From NCBI GenBank assembly GCA_026874595.1, contig CM049310.1:7874001-7938000 (forward strand): a DNA stretch of 64,000 nucleotides, read 5' to 3'. Origin of the DNA: Sipunculus nudus (taxonomy: Eukaryota > Annelida > Sipuncula > Golfingiida > Sipunculidae). Made by a program: the position numbers and the translations under genes. The notes under the pieces were generated by a model that was not told the DNA's origin, made no database searches, and worked only from the letters and a program-made list of their open reading frames with translations. Position 1 is the stretch's first letter. Each line of letters begins with the position of its first letter. This document shows positions 36,801 through 48,050 of this stretch, piece after piece.

Positions 36801-39800
36801 CTGACATGTTTAACCCAGAAACACCAGTCAAATGGACTAGCTCAAATATTGACGGCAAATTAGTAGATATCGCCTGAAGGGACGCTCCGTGAACGGAAGC
36901 AGACGACCTGAGACCTGACAAAGGCGTCCTGGCGCCAATGGCTCCTTCATTTTTCATTTATGAATGTTTACCGTTATTTGGATGTTCTTATATAAAGCTG
37001 ATAAATCACTAATTCTTTTTTAAAGATCCAATAATTAGTCAGATCGTAATGATCGGGATATTAAAAAAATATACGTTACTCTTATAAAATGATGAAGAAT
37101 GGAGAGGTATAGGGCTCGTAAGTGCTTTCTTCAGTAAAGTAAAAGGAGACCAATTGGTTGGCGCAGATAATAGACGCTAGCTTAATATTATTGAATTTAT
37201 ATGTTTTAAATAACTTACAGTTCACTTTATTTCAATAGGAGTTGAAATTTACTGACAAAAAAGCTACAATGACCGGACAGAAATTACCAGGCTGTGATAT
37301 AGGTACTAATGGACGAGCATGCGTCATAATTTACCCATAAATTCTTCAGTAAAACATAATTTTTAATCATCAGACATTCCAACGAGTCAAATTACCTTAC
37401 CTGACATGAACATCTTGTACTTGTTTTCGTTGCTCATGTAGTACGGAGACATAGATTGGTGTGCCGTGTTCTTATATAAAGCCGTGTTCTTGGATAAATA
37501 TACCTGTAATAAAATATCACCAAGTTACATTAATAGACAAGAGTTGATAGTGACGCATATACACATTTGAATAGATAAAATTACATGCAGAGTCCATTCT
37601 TTAAAAAGATCAAACTTAAAGGATTTTATATCATTTCATAAGATCAACACGTTTATCATTTATCGCACAATGCATTATATAGAAAAAAAATGATAATTAT
37701 TTCATTTATCAGTTGCATATATAAACAGGTCTATAGAATAATCTCAAAAACATAGACATTTTAACACACTTTAAATTCAGGTTTAAAAAAATGTTCATAA
37801 GAAAAAAATGTAATTTTTTTCAATACCAGCCCGGTCTGGGATTCAAACAGGTATAAAGACGAGATATTGGTAACAGGGTTTTTTTAGCCTTCTTGGTCAA
37901 ATAAGAAAAGTTAGTGTTTATGTGACGACTTTAAATTTTATTTTGGAGGGTGTTAATGTGATGACATTAATTTTTGCGGTGTTAATATGATGACTTTAAT
38001 TTTGGCGATGTTAATGTATTGACTTTAATTCTTGCGGTGTTAATGTGTAGACTTTAAATTTGTCATGACGTCATACTTACCCCTCCATTCGTGCCTTTGG
38101 CTTTCAGCTTCGGTGTTTCCTGTTGTTTATCTGGAATGAGCTCGCTTCTTCTGGCGCGATGTCTCTTTTGAACATCTTCGAACTGACTGACGGCTGATAA
38201 ACAATTCTGAGCATAGCGCTTCCCAAAATAGTGCTGGCTCTTTGGGATAAAACCTGTATAACCCGGAACCATTGTTTCTACCAGTTTTTGATCACCCCAG
38301 CTCTGTTTGCGCGTTTTAAGAACTTCCACACGGGGGTCGTTTGGTCCCTCTTCCTTTGTGCTTGAGGGCTTAATATCCGCCAGCACCAGGCGCCGGGAGC
38401 AGGGGACCGGTCTGTCTCGTAACAAGCGAGATGTGGTCCTCCCGAATGTCTCACCAATCTGATACTTGAACTGTGGACAGTATCCGCCATACCTAAAGAA
38501 AAGAGGTTCATTGTTTGTATAAATTGGATTAGTCGATGTTGTTGCATAATCACACAAAGTGAAATATATAATTTACTTAGAAGGGAATTTAGAGAAAATT
38601 TATCATTACTCTTTTATATATATCTAAACAAACCATTGACTTACATAAAGATCTGAAATTGACTGAGTTTTTATTTCAGACATTTGGCGACTTTCTGAAA
38701 TTATTTCTATTATTCGAATCCGACTGTCAGTATAAACAGACAGGGGAAGATCTTACAGATTTCTTTTTTATTTAATTTTAGTGGAGGTAACCACCTTGAT
38801 TCTTAATGCTAGCTTGACCAATCTTAACATGTATGTATAGCTACAAAATTGCCATTTCGGTTTAGGACTAGGTGGCAGGGCGGCAGCAAGCGCTTCATCT
38901 CATTTATACCCTTGTGTCACCGAGGCCCGGTAGCTACCGCACTTGGTGTGTAATCATATCTATTGCTGGATCATAAAACCGAGAAACCCAGAAAAATCGC
39001 ATTCGTTTGTGAGTAAATAAGGCTGTTTGACACAGCCTTCCCATTAAGCCCCAAAGCGCTCATCCTGGGTAAGGTCTGACCGTGAAACATAGGCGGATCC
39101 AGGAAAAAGAGGGATCCAACCCACGAGAGCTAATAACAAAACCTATAAAAAAGGGTCTCCTAAGTCAGGAAAGGGGAGTAGGGGGGGGGCTTAGGGCCGC
39201 ACAAAGTGGTCTGAAACACTGAAAAAAATTGCAGCGGCTGAAAGAGGGGGTACCATGGTCTGGACTACCTCGATCCCCCCCCCCCCCATCCCCACTGGAT
39301 CCGCTTCTGTGAAACATCTAACTGCTCCTCGGTTGAGACCTCACGATCTCGTGGCTGTGGGTCATTTGTTCTACCCTCAAACTACAGAAGCCGGTTTAGA
39401 TAGAGAGGGTTTACAAAATCTTCTTAATAATTGTGTAATGTATAATTTAACCTGTATATACACCGTAAAATAGCTAGTTAATATGTGGTATGATATTTGA
39501 AACGCAAAGTTGTACGTTGTCAATTATATCATTTAATATCTCGTTTTATTGATTTAATTCACACAGATCACCAGTGATAGAACTTTGACAACTGGAATAT
39601 GGTCCTGACCATTTCAATGTATTTTGTCCAATTATAATAATAATAATAATAATATCAGTGTAGACTTGTTAATGAGGGAACGTCATTCATCTGATCATAT
39701 TGAAATTACATGTAAGTGATAAATTCATTGTAATGTAGCAAAGGTTTTAATCACCATTAACTATTCTAGACGTGTTTACAGACTGCTCTTTTTGACAACA

Positions 39801-40533
39801 AGTAAACAGCATCAAACGTGTCATGACAGCTGAGCCTCATGTTCAATATAACTGTATTGTTATAATGAGGTAGTGTAATAAAAATAAATCATTTAATAGA
39901 GAAATGTGGCCATGTTCTATTTTTAAAACATGACTTGAAATATATGTAGGCCTACTATATCTATTATGATATGTACATAATGTAGTGGAAGCCAATTATC
40001 GTATGAAGAAATACATTGTACTCTTTGCAAATCTTGGTTTACTTTGATCTGTATTGAATAGTTTCCATGTGAATCCTCTGATCCCCAACAGCAGAACTGT
40101 ATTTCGTTTTAGACAAATACTCCGTGAATCCAGCGAAAAAAAATCGCACATTTGGTGCTGTCGTAACAACGCTTAATTATTATAAAGGCTATACGTCATA
40201 CCTTTTCCGTCTGTTGCAGGGTCACGTTAGATAATAAATTCAAATAGCCGTTTTTTTTCAATAATGATCAGGCAATGGTGTATTATAAGATAACGTTAGA
40301 TTAATAAGGAAATGCGTTGTTACGAAAGGTACTTGTACTAAATAGCGTTTATAATTACAAAAAGAAATCCAGGAGTCTCAAATCAAACGCTGAAAGAGCT
40401 TCCAAAATCAGCAAAGTTTAGAAAATAATGACCAATATAGTATTATTTATATATTGTTAGAAAAACGTTAAATAACTTACCCTGGGGTATGGTAAGGATC
40501 TGGAGTCATCAGAATACTTTTCTGTGAGGACAT
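33830..40533 (-). CDS. CIMIP2B: Ciliary microtubule inner protein 2B (FAM166B), five exons
   Basis: Exons in transcript order: 40533-40481, 38492-38081, 37503-37401, 34782-34561, 33927-33830. They total 888 nt (295 residues plus TAA) and every junction is in phase with GT..AG sites. The family is marked by repeated PGYxG-type motifs, seen four times: PGYGGYCPQFKYQIGETFG (17-35), VPGYTGFIPKSQHYFGK (93-109), MSGYTGFVPRARNLIGSGYP (188-207) and HYTGHIPGEKFRYGQTFGH (about 257-275). This order and spacing match FAM166B (human about 275 residues) better than FAM166A, whose middle differs. Family members sit inside the doublet microtubules of motile cilia and sperm flagella. The ATG at 40533 is the first in its exon and gives MSSQKSILMTPDPYHTPG, typical of the family. 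Introns 1 and 2 carry a TIR element and a minisatellite. Confidence 0.93.
35150..35590. repeat. GC-rich block with recurrent TGCGACTGG / GTCGCA words in CIMIP2B intron 3
   Basis: TTGCGACGCGAC, CTGCGACTGTC, CAGTCGCATGC and CTGCGACTGGTC recur in both orientations, in a segment much richer in CpG than its surroundings. It is interrupted by an A-rich run (35455-35480). The short minus-strand frames show no protein. Probably a dispersed non-autonomous element. Confidence 0.45.
37923..38062. repeat. Minisatellite of about 35 bp in CIMIP2B intron 2
   Basis: Four diverged units of GGTGTTAATGTGATGACTTT followed by AATTTTTGC. The array ends about 20 bp before the 3' edge of CIMIP2B exon 2, close to its donor site. 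Confidence 0.75.
38780..39066 (+). mobile_element. AGTGGAGGTAACCACC dispersed repeat, copy 1
   Basis: Begins AGTGGAGGTAACCACCTT. Shares a middle ATTGCTGGATCATAA and a 3' block with TTTGTGAGT, GGCTGT, CAGCCTTCCCATTAAGCC with the copy at 60611-60872. SINE-sized and non-coding; lies in CIMIP2B intron 1 just before the TIR element. Confidence 0.6.
39091..39306 (-). mobile_element. TIR element copy B with possible 9-bp target duplication
   Basis: Ends AGGCGGATCCAGG and ACTGGATCCGCTT are inverted repeats. GTGAAACAT stands immediately before the left end and again two bases after the right end, consistent with a 9-bp target-site duplication. The interior matches copy A (7519-7727) in inverse orientation and includes a 13-base C run. 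Non-coding, MITE-like; the superfamily is undetermined. Confidence 0.65.
39632..39652. repeat. (AAT)n microsatellite
   Basis: ATAATAATA run in CIMIP2B intron 1. Confidence 0.9.
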
Positions 40534-40653
40534 CGCGGCGATAATAACCTGTGTGACAGTCAGTGAGGGTATGTTATAGAAGTGACAGACACCGTGATAT
40601 ACAAAGCCACGCACGTAATAAGGTGTCAAAAACTGTAGAGGGAGGTTGAGCGC

Positions 40654-40667
40654 GTCGCCATGCCAAC
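40654..40667. promoter_or_regulatory. RFX X-box-like palindrome upstream of CIMIP2B
   Basis: GTCGCCATGCCAAC differs from the symmetrical X-box GTTGCCATGGCAAC at two positions and keeps the GTNRCC and AAC half-site core. It lies about 120 bp upstream of the CIMIP2B ATG, in a CpG-containing segment (about 40530-40750) that also has two TGACGTAA sites (CRE-like) near 40691 and 40731. RFX factors control ciliary genes through X-boxes in this position, so gene identity and site agree. Binding is inferred. Confidence 0.6.
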
Positions 40668-40759
40668 TGGCGCGAAAAACCGGCAGCACTGTGACGTAAC
40701 GACATGTGACCGAACGTTCACAGACAATGATGACGTAACGGCAGATCGCGCCTGCATTG

Positions 40760-41860
40760 ATGCATTGCTTTACAACCAATTATACATAAGTGTATGCCTA
40801 TATGTCAACATGCGAACACCTTTTCTCAACGAAATTAATGTAAATACTCTTTTCCTAGAAATTGACATGGCGGCTATTTATCTTTTTAAACTGGCTAGGC
40901 CATTACACTTGGCCCTGGTACATATACTTTTCGATAGTACACGTCTTTTACATTTGCATAGGCCTAATAATCATGCGTACGTCATATGCCTTGCGAATCC
41001 GAGCATTAATGATGATAATTGTCTTTTGCACTATATAAATTAATGATTCAGTATGTTGTGAAAATGTTTCATTCCTCTTATTTTTAAAATAAATACTTCA
41101 ATGGCGCAATTAAATCCTACCTCTGTAAACAATAAAGACGTATTCTTTTCTTTAGATTTATCAATTTATAATGAACTGACTATCTAAACACTTCTCAACT
41201 ACATATCAGTGGCATGTAGTGGCTATATTTATGTATACCTTGTGTTATAGCTATAGCATGTCACGAACTCGACCGCGACTGGCGGGGTAACGGTTTGGGG
41301 GTGGGTCACTCTTACTGTACGTATTATTCAATTTGTATTTTTATATTTGTGCTTCATCTTATTATTGCGCCTGTATACCAAATGAATTGACAATCATTTA
41401 TAAACCCCTTTACGTATCACATGAAATTAGTTAAAATTATCCTTGAAACATAAATTACTAATACATGCCATTACCTTTAAATTATGGATATTGGATAGGT
41501 ACCCTACTAAGATAAATCACCCCAATACTTAATGAATGACACAGAGAAACCATTTAACTGGTTACTAACATTAAACGTTAAATATGGATAAACTATTTCT
41601 TTACCTCTTATACCAATGGGTGACTTTTTTATCCATCTATTGATTATTGTTTTTACAAAACGACGTATAAACTAACTGGCCTGGTCGAATTGTTTGTGTG
41701 TTGATACATTTGAAGTTATAGCTTGTAGTTTAAGACCGTGTATATTGTTGTGTTCCACGTACTCCTGGGCATTCATGAGTAGCAGCAATACAGTGTTGAG
41801 GTGACCAAGCGAGATGTTTCTTTGAAACTTGCCTGATGCACCGGCTGCTGCCTTAATCTT
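40760..41860. other. Intergenic sequence upstream of CIMIP2B
   Basis: AT-rich, no recognised gene. The 127-residue frame at 40660-41043 overlaps the promoter region of CIMIP2B and has no family-like features. Confidence 0.5.
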
Positions 41861-41863
41861 CTT

Positions 41864-42274
41864 TTGTTATTTCTGGCTTACTCTGCATACACATTGATGA
41901 ACTGTAGATATTGTAGAAAAGTTCTCTCTGTGAAGTTTGTATGAACTAGTTTATCTACAAACTGTTCAGTGGTGACTTAGAAAACATGTAACATGTTAGA
42001 AGTTGTAAGGTCACTCTTTAGTTGCAAGACGCTCTATATTTGCAAAATGCATCTGCACAAATCTGGTTCGTCTGGCTTGCCGCCAGATGTCGTTGTTAAA
42101 TGAGTTTGGATTTTTTTCTTTTTTGGCGGGCATACGACATGTGTATAAACATGGATATACAAAATGAACAGCCGACATGTGTGCTGTGGGATCGGTGTTT
42201 TCTGGACTATTTTAATGAAAGGTTCAAGGGAGTGTATTTAGTAAATTTACGTCAGATATGGATATAGGCCACTT
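41864..42274 (+). mobile_element. Dispersed repeat family C, copy 3 (diverged)
   Basis: TTATTTCTGGCTTACTCTG start, TCTGGCTTGCCGCCAGATG middle (a short hairpin), TGTGCTGTGGGATCGGTGTT and an end GTCAGATATGGATATAGGCC, in the same order as copies at 11285 and 49311. Confidence 0.6.
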
Positions 42275-42789
42275 TAAAACGGAAACAAAAAGGATCACTA
42301 CCGGATTTACATATGAAAGGAACTAACTCCAACGTATAGGCATCTGCAGGCAACAAATAGAAATTATGTAAACATATAGCAAATATGAAAAAAAACTTCA
42401 TCGTGGATTTTATTATATTGTAGATGATGTGAACCAGGGGCGTAAAAAGGTAAAATATTGCACAAATACAAAACAAAAGATCCAAAAGCACATCAGTTGT
42501 GGATATCTCCATGCCATTTTGTTAATGGATCAAAAGTTATTAATTAAAAAGCACTCTTTTTACTATTGGTAGAATTTCAACTTTTATTATGTAGGCTAGG
42601 ATAAAGAAGAGAGCGGGGGTTTGGTTCTGATGTTAAAATGATATTTTTTTTATTCCAAAGCCTTCATCCTGGGGCTTCAATTGCTTTAATGCAATACATG
42701 CAAGTGGAACTGAAAAGGGGAGCACAAGAAGATATTAGAAAAATATTCACGCGTTTGTCAAACAATGAGGATTTAATAGGAATAAATTG

Positions 42790-42872
42790 TCTAAATATCA
42801 AAAGCAGCCTAGTGGCATGATCGAATGCCACTAGGCTGCTTTTGATATTTAGAAGATCCGCTGGGCGGATCT
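42790..42872. repeat. Perfect 29-bp inverted repeat plus adjacent 8-bp hairpin
   Basis: Arms 42790-42818 and 42825-42853 are exact reverse complements around the 6-base loop GATCGA. The left arm contains CTAAATATCAAAAGCAGCCT. Immediately after comes a second perfect hairpin, AGATCCGC-TGG-GCGGATCT (42854-42872). A cruciform or fold-back end of a mobile element, or a foldable transcript, are all possible. Confidence 0.9.
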
Positions 42873-43129
42873 AGATGCGCGCGTATGTCCAGGTACTGGT
42901 TGAGTTACGCGTTCAATGAGCTCTCGTTTCTGTATGCTGCAATAATTTCTACGTTTCGTCAACTACCTAGGTGCACCCATGCACGGCTTTTCTGGAGTCA
43001 ATGTTGTTACGGAACCTAATAACAGCAGATCACGTAGTCGTGACGAGCATAAATTTTGTTATGGAGATTAAAAAAATCAGATTCTGTAACACTAGGCAGC
43101 GTAAAAAATGTCTAGGGGAATGAATAAAG

Positions 43130-43860
43130 AAGTCAGTGTTTTTTTGTTAACAAATAATTACAATTTATTCTTAAGACAATCCTAACATTACAATACACTG
43201 AATCAATACAATTACACAGTATGACAACAGTATAACAGCAAATCAGTACAATTTCACAGTATAATAAATAAAGTGTACAGTACCAGATCGAGTGTCCGAT
43301 TCCTAGGCTTTAACTCTGGATACCACCACAGCTTAACAAGTCCTTTAAAACATATAATCCAGATGAACAGTTCCCATAAATCTTCTCAGAAAATAATAGT
43401 TCAATGTAATCCCGAAAACAATATGTTCTAATTCAAAAGTGAAGTTCTGGCAATAGTCCCAAAGACAAACTGAAGACTATATAAAATCCGTTACACATTT
43501 CGACGAATATCTTAAAGTGCTGCAATTATCGGAAAGGTCCACAAACTGACTCACACTCTCCGTGTCCGCTGGAATATTTTTTCTCTCTCCCCTCGGCTCT
43601 AAACACAGCCCCTATTTATAACTTTAAATCCGAAAATTCTAGAAATGGTAAACTCCATAAAACAATACACACGTTACAGGAATACACTTGAAACATCTAG
43701 AACAAAGAACGCTGTGTTTCTACACGTCAGACCCCACACGTGGGCCGGGCCAACTCACACGTCTCCAATGGCAACGAACTATGCTTGCACTACACAGACA
43801 CATGCAAGACTCCTGCGCACAATAAAAGAGACACCTGTAACAATTTAGACACACATAAAG
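43130..43860. other. Non-coding segment, possible mobile-element remnant
   Basis: Recurring ACAATTTATT, CAATACAATTACACAGTATGA and CAGTACAATTTCACAGTATAA words near its left side and a GC-rich stretch at 43720-43770. It looks like part of a dispersed element, but I see no termini or coding sequence. Confidence 0.3.
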
Positions 43861-44147
43861 CATCACTTTCAATAAATTTATTTAATAATTAACAATATCT
43901 TCTTGCTTGAAATGTGGAAGTGCTCTAATACTGTTTAATCTGTGTATGTTTCATCCATGGTTTTCTTTGTATATAGCAACACGCAGAAAGAACAACGGAT
44001 AAATTAATGCGATTAAATACCGACTATGTAATCACTGAATTAAACTCTAGAGGAAATATTCATTATTCAAACTATAACGAAAAGCTGAAAATGTTAATTC
44101 ATTGCATAGACATGACGATCTTCCACCAAGGAAACCCATTCCTGAGC

Positions 44148-44669
44148 TTACTCTCCGCGATTCTTGTGGTAAACGGTTCTATTTATTGGCGGGAACTTTT
44201 GCCCACGTGCTGACGACGTTCTCTGTTCCGACTGGTCTCGTTTCTCGATCTCTTTCTCGTAGCGTCGCCTATCGGCTGCGCATTTCTCAACAGCTCTGCG
44301 ATAAAACACGGCCTCCTGTGACCGTCTTCGGGCGGATATTGTCGGTTTCGTCAGTCTCTTGGTAATGGCTTCCAGCTCCCCGGCAGTAGCTATCCTCCAT
44401 GTTCCAGGATAATGCTTTGCTAACCTGTAATTGGTCTCCCAAACTTTGTTAGTGTCTTTAATCACAGCTGCTCCTGAGTAGTAATATTCGTAGCGGCGAC
44501 GGGGTGCGGACCAAAGCACTGCTTTCTTTGCTGTTGCTGTATTCGGCCGCGTCAAACGGTCTCCTAAGATATCCTGACTGATCGCATTTATGTCTTGTTC
44601 GTTGTCGTCTGCCTCTTGGTTCTGTAGTGATGGTGGGGCGGTACGACTGCGCTGAAGACGGCCGTGCAT
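44148..44669 (-). CDS. Uncharacterised basic protein, single-exon ORF (173 aa)
   Basis: Open frame of 173 codons starting at ATG 44669-44667 in a favourable context (CCGCC before the ATG), beginning MHGRLQRSRTAPPSL. I do not recognise the family. The N-terminal third is polar and acidic (DDNEQDINAISQD); the rest is rich in Arg, Lys and aromatic residues, with RRRYEYYYSGAAV, WETNYRLAKHYPGTWR and a final Arg/Lys/Glu helix-like stretch (RRYEKEIEKRDQSEQR). No signal peptide or membrane segment is visible. Base composition is clearly richer in GC and CpG than the surroundings, which favours a real exon. An AATAAA on the minus strand at 43882-43877 is a plausible polyadenylation signal. A 5' UTR intron is possible (tttacag on the minus strand near 44775). 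Confidence 0.6.
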   Translation of the reverse strand: MHGRLQRSRTAPPSLQNQEADDNEQDINAISQDILGDRLTRPNTATAKKAVLWSAPRRRYEYYYSGAAVIKDTNKVWETNYRLAKHYPGTWRIATAGELEAITKRLTKPTISARRRSQEAVFYRRAVEKCAADRRRYEKEIEKRDQSEQRTSSARGQKFPPINRTVYHKNRGE

Positions 44670-44679
44670 GGCGGAATCA

Positions 44680-47380
44680 GTCGGCGTCAACAGGAAACTG
44701 AAGTTCTTCACACCTTTCTTCTGTTCTGAGTGATGTTTTCGTCACCTGTCACATGGTCACAATACTGCATATCTGTAAACAATGAGAATTGTGTATAAGA
44801 TGTCATTTGAGGAATGATCCTAAATCAGACATATATTTGTTTAAATAGGTTTAATGGTAAAATTTAGGAGCAGTGAACGGTCATACAGCTATGAATAATT
44901 ACAAATACAGTGAATGTTCACACATTAATTGTATCTACCTACCTTACCTATCTAACTTACTATATCTTAGAAAAAAATGAAATTACACATCCGTGCAGGC
45001 TGCAAATGCATAAAACTAGAGACATTTATAGCCAATGTCGCTACTCTAACCTGTAAGTGTCATTAAGTTTTCACGAAGATCGATTCTGCTAATGTCGTTA
45101 TGCAGCAAGGCCAGGTCACTCAATGCTAATACTGCAAATGCTAACTTGCTGACCACGTGACGACCTAATCGATGTACCTCTTGGACGGTCGGACATGTTT
45201 TAAACTGGTATATTATTTTTTACGAATATGTTCTTTCTGTAAAACTATACCTTGCATGTTCTATTTCCAAGCAAAGACCCCTCCCCCCCCCCCCCCCCCC
45301 GAACATTACGGCAATAGAAAATTCTCTTGGTTTTTAACTGTTCTCATGTTTTATCACCCGTGAGGAACAGATTGGTAGAGAAAAGGAACCAGTCAACATT
45401 ACAATTACATATTACTTCCAGTTTTGGATTATAGACTGGCACTCAGTGCTCTATTGATCTCAAAAATCGTTATAGCTAATGATATTCTTTATCGTGCGAT
45501 ATCATGTATCGAGCCCTACCCGACAACCGAGCTCGGTTAAACTTATAGCCAACATTTACAAGTCATTATTATGTGTTTTTATAATATTATTTTTTACAGT
45601 TAATTCCAAGTGGAAGTTAAGGTACAACTTTCAACCCGCTTAACCATCATCATTGTGTTTGTTGTGTTTAGGTGCGTGCAGATAGTTAAAGTGCTCACTT
45701 GTGTCGCCCAACGCCGTTTGATATCCTCCACAAATCAAAGAAAAGTGTTTATGGCGCATGCCGCGCAGAGTGAATTTAAAGGTCTGATATTTGCGGTGCC
45801 TCTTTTAAACCTGGTATGAAGTTCCAATATATCTCGAATACATGAGTGGCGACAATGAAACATATATCTGGATCAATGTCCACACACTAAAACAGCAAAT
45901 GCGCCACGCATATGATACAAGGTTGCTCATATCATATATCAATACATTTACCGATAGGGTGATCTTGGGCATATGAACCTATATCAGAGCGATCCTTTGT
46001 CGAGCAGGAGTTCTCTCTCCCGCGCTATGCACGTGGATGCCGATCGAAGAAGGTCCATCGGGTTGGTCATAGTGGCAGATACTTTAGGCTGCACCTGGTA
46101 TATACTATATAGATCAAAACACTGAAGATCTATGTTTGTATGCATCAACGAGTGTCAGTATTAGTGCTTTCGTATCTGAGCGTCTCAGACGACACAATCT
46201 TTAAGGAGGCGGGTAAACAGTGAGCACTTCGTGGGAGGCCGTGCCGAGAGGTCTGCCTTTTACAGTGGTGTGAAATGGAGAGCACTTGCGGAACTGCTAC
46301 GCTATCGGGTGTGAAGCCAAACTACCAGCGAAGCAGGCAATAATACACCGGTTTGTAGACTTTTATATTCTCAACGAACCACTGACCACTTGGACAAATA
46401 CATGGATCGATGGCAGTGTCCAAGGCGTGTATGTATGGACTGTATATAATGGTTCTGTGCTGACATACCGACCAGTGTTACATTACCGACTTCATGGCTT
46501 TACTTCACACAAGTAAATCTCAGCAAGATCACAGACTTCGAAAATACAAAGGTGAATTACATTACAGTCAGACATAATATTGTGCTATTGAATTAGCATT
46601 GGGGGTATTTGCCGCAGCAAATACTGCTTCGATTTTCATCCCTTTGACGGGATCACTTTCCTTGATTGGATTACGGTCATAGTGATTTACACAAACGTGT
46701 ACAGGGGTTAAGCATATGCCATCGATAGGTGCCCAAGTCTGGTGTCGGCGTGTCCTTTCGCAAAGACAAGCACCTTAGGAAGAATAACAAGTCAGCATTA
46801 TTACCACAAAGAAATTTTCTTCTAAATGAGACGGTTTGGCCAGGTTTACAAGACGGTAAGCCTTGTGTTGCAACGAACGCATTAATTTTATTGGTTATTA
46901 GCGTGCCATGCCAGGGTAAGGGATCCCAGTGGACAGCTTCATAAAAAAGAACAAAATATTGGGTTCATGAGGAAGCTAACCAGGATTAATGGTCGGTATG
47001 TGCCTTGACAAAGCTAGATACAAGTTCTGTATCTAAAAAAAACAGTAATTCAGCTGTGCAACTTGGATTGCAACTTTTAAACATATTTCTATGAGGACGT
47101 TAAATGATACACAGTAAGCAAAGAAAGTTTGCCACGGATCTTGAAAAGGTAATTGTTGGCTGGTTCGAACTGTTCTGACTCCCCTATTTGACAGGTAGGC
47201 TATGTCTTCAGTCTTACCCTAGTTTATACTTAGAAAAGCGAAACTCAAACCAAATATAACGGTGGAGGATAAGCCAAACGAATAATGAAAAATCCTTCCT
47301 TTTGTTCAAATATGGATTAAACGTGTGCATGGTATGAATTCCAAAAACAGACGGTTATTGCATGTACACAAGTTTCAGTA
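44680..47380. other. Divergent intergenic region between the two unknown ORFs
   Basis: No recognised gene. An 18-base C run lies at 45283-45300. The small frames at 45172, 45610, 46286 and 46729 show no family features. CpG-containing patches at about 45960-46300 could be promoter sequence, but no motif decides this. Confidence 0.4.
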
Positions 47381-47408
47381 AAATTCTGTGGTGCATGAAT
47401 TTGTGATT

Positions 47409-48050
47409 ATGTACCGAGAACGTGAAATAAGTCAAAAGACAATGGGTCATGTCAGAAAATTGGGCGCTGACCACCCAAACGGAAGAATGGTAACTGACAA
47501 TAAGACCAAAGGTGAACCGAGGTTGAGTCATAAGGATAACAGTAAAGATGCAAAAGTTGCATCGACGAAATCCCAGAGTGATCCTGCAGTGCGAACAGGT
47601 TCGGGTAAAAAGATAAAAAGACGAGATATGTACGCCACGATACTGCGTTTAATGAAACCAACAGTGGCGAGTCAAGGCAAAATGGTATTCACACGTAGAT
47701 ATACCACATCGTTTTCTGAGAGAAACTTTGAAACTCCCGCCAAAACTAAACCTATTCAGGTAGAGGCAAATTTCGAGAAAAGATTTCTTGGTGACATTAG
47801 AATGACTCAAGAAGAACAACAAAATACTGCAGGTCGCCTCTCTACGAGAGGCAGAACGCCAGAATCTAAACGTGTCCTTGACCCTCTGGTCAAAGACAAG
47901 TGCGGATTGACGCATGCGTATGTGTGGCGTGGTGGCACGCCAGCTGCTACATCTATGGAACTGACGTACAGCCGCCATCTTGAAATGCATCTTCAGCATA
48001 TGAGGGCTTCATGGTCAGGATCACACAATAAACAAACCCAGCGGACTTGA
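47409..48050 (+). CDS. Uncharacterised Lys/Arg-rich protein, single-exon ORF (213 aa)
   Basis: This is the longest uninterrupted frame in the window, closed upstream by an in-frame TAA at 47379. The first ATG is 47409 (MYREREISQKT); a second at 47439 (MGHVRKLGADHP) is an alternative start. I do not recognise the family. The first 80 residues are Lys-rich, polar and probably disordered; from about residue 85 the composition looks folded or conserved (MYATILRLMKPTVASQGK, FTRRYTTSFSERNFETP, HAYVWRGGTPAATSMELTYS, HLEMHLQHM). AATAAA signals follow at 48266 and 48436. It lies head-to-head with the unknown ORF at 44148-44669, about 2.7 kb away. The antisense frames over it (47452-47661 and 47649-47999) are shadows. 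Confidence 0.6.
   Translation: MYREREISQKTMGHVRKLGADHPNGRMVTDNKTKGEPRLSHKDNSKDAKVASTKSQSDPAVRTGSGKKIKRRDMYATILRLMKPTVASQGKMVFTRRYTTSFSERNFETPAKTKPIQVEANFEKRFLGDIRMTQEEQQNTAGRLSTRGRTPESKRVLDPLVKDKCGLTHAYVWRGGTPAATSMELTYSRHLEMHLQHMRASWSGSHNKQTQRT

Noticed and set aside
42638-42820. 60-codon frame running into the 29-bp hairpin
   Set aside because: No recognisable residues and the C-terminus is formed by the palindrome arm; possibly a mobile-element fragment, but unsupported.
42854-42875. Helitron 3' end (hairpin followed by CTAG)
   Set aside because: The CTAG overlaps the hairpin instead of following it at the usual distance, and no 5' TC end or Rep/helicase is visible.
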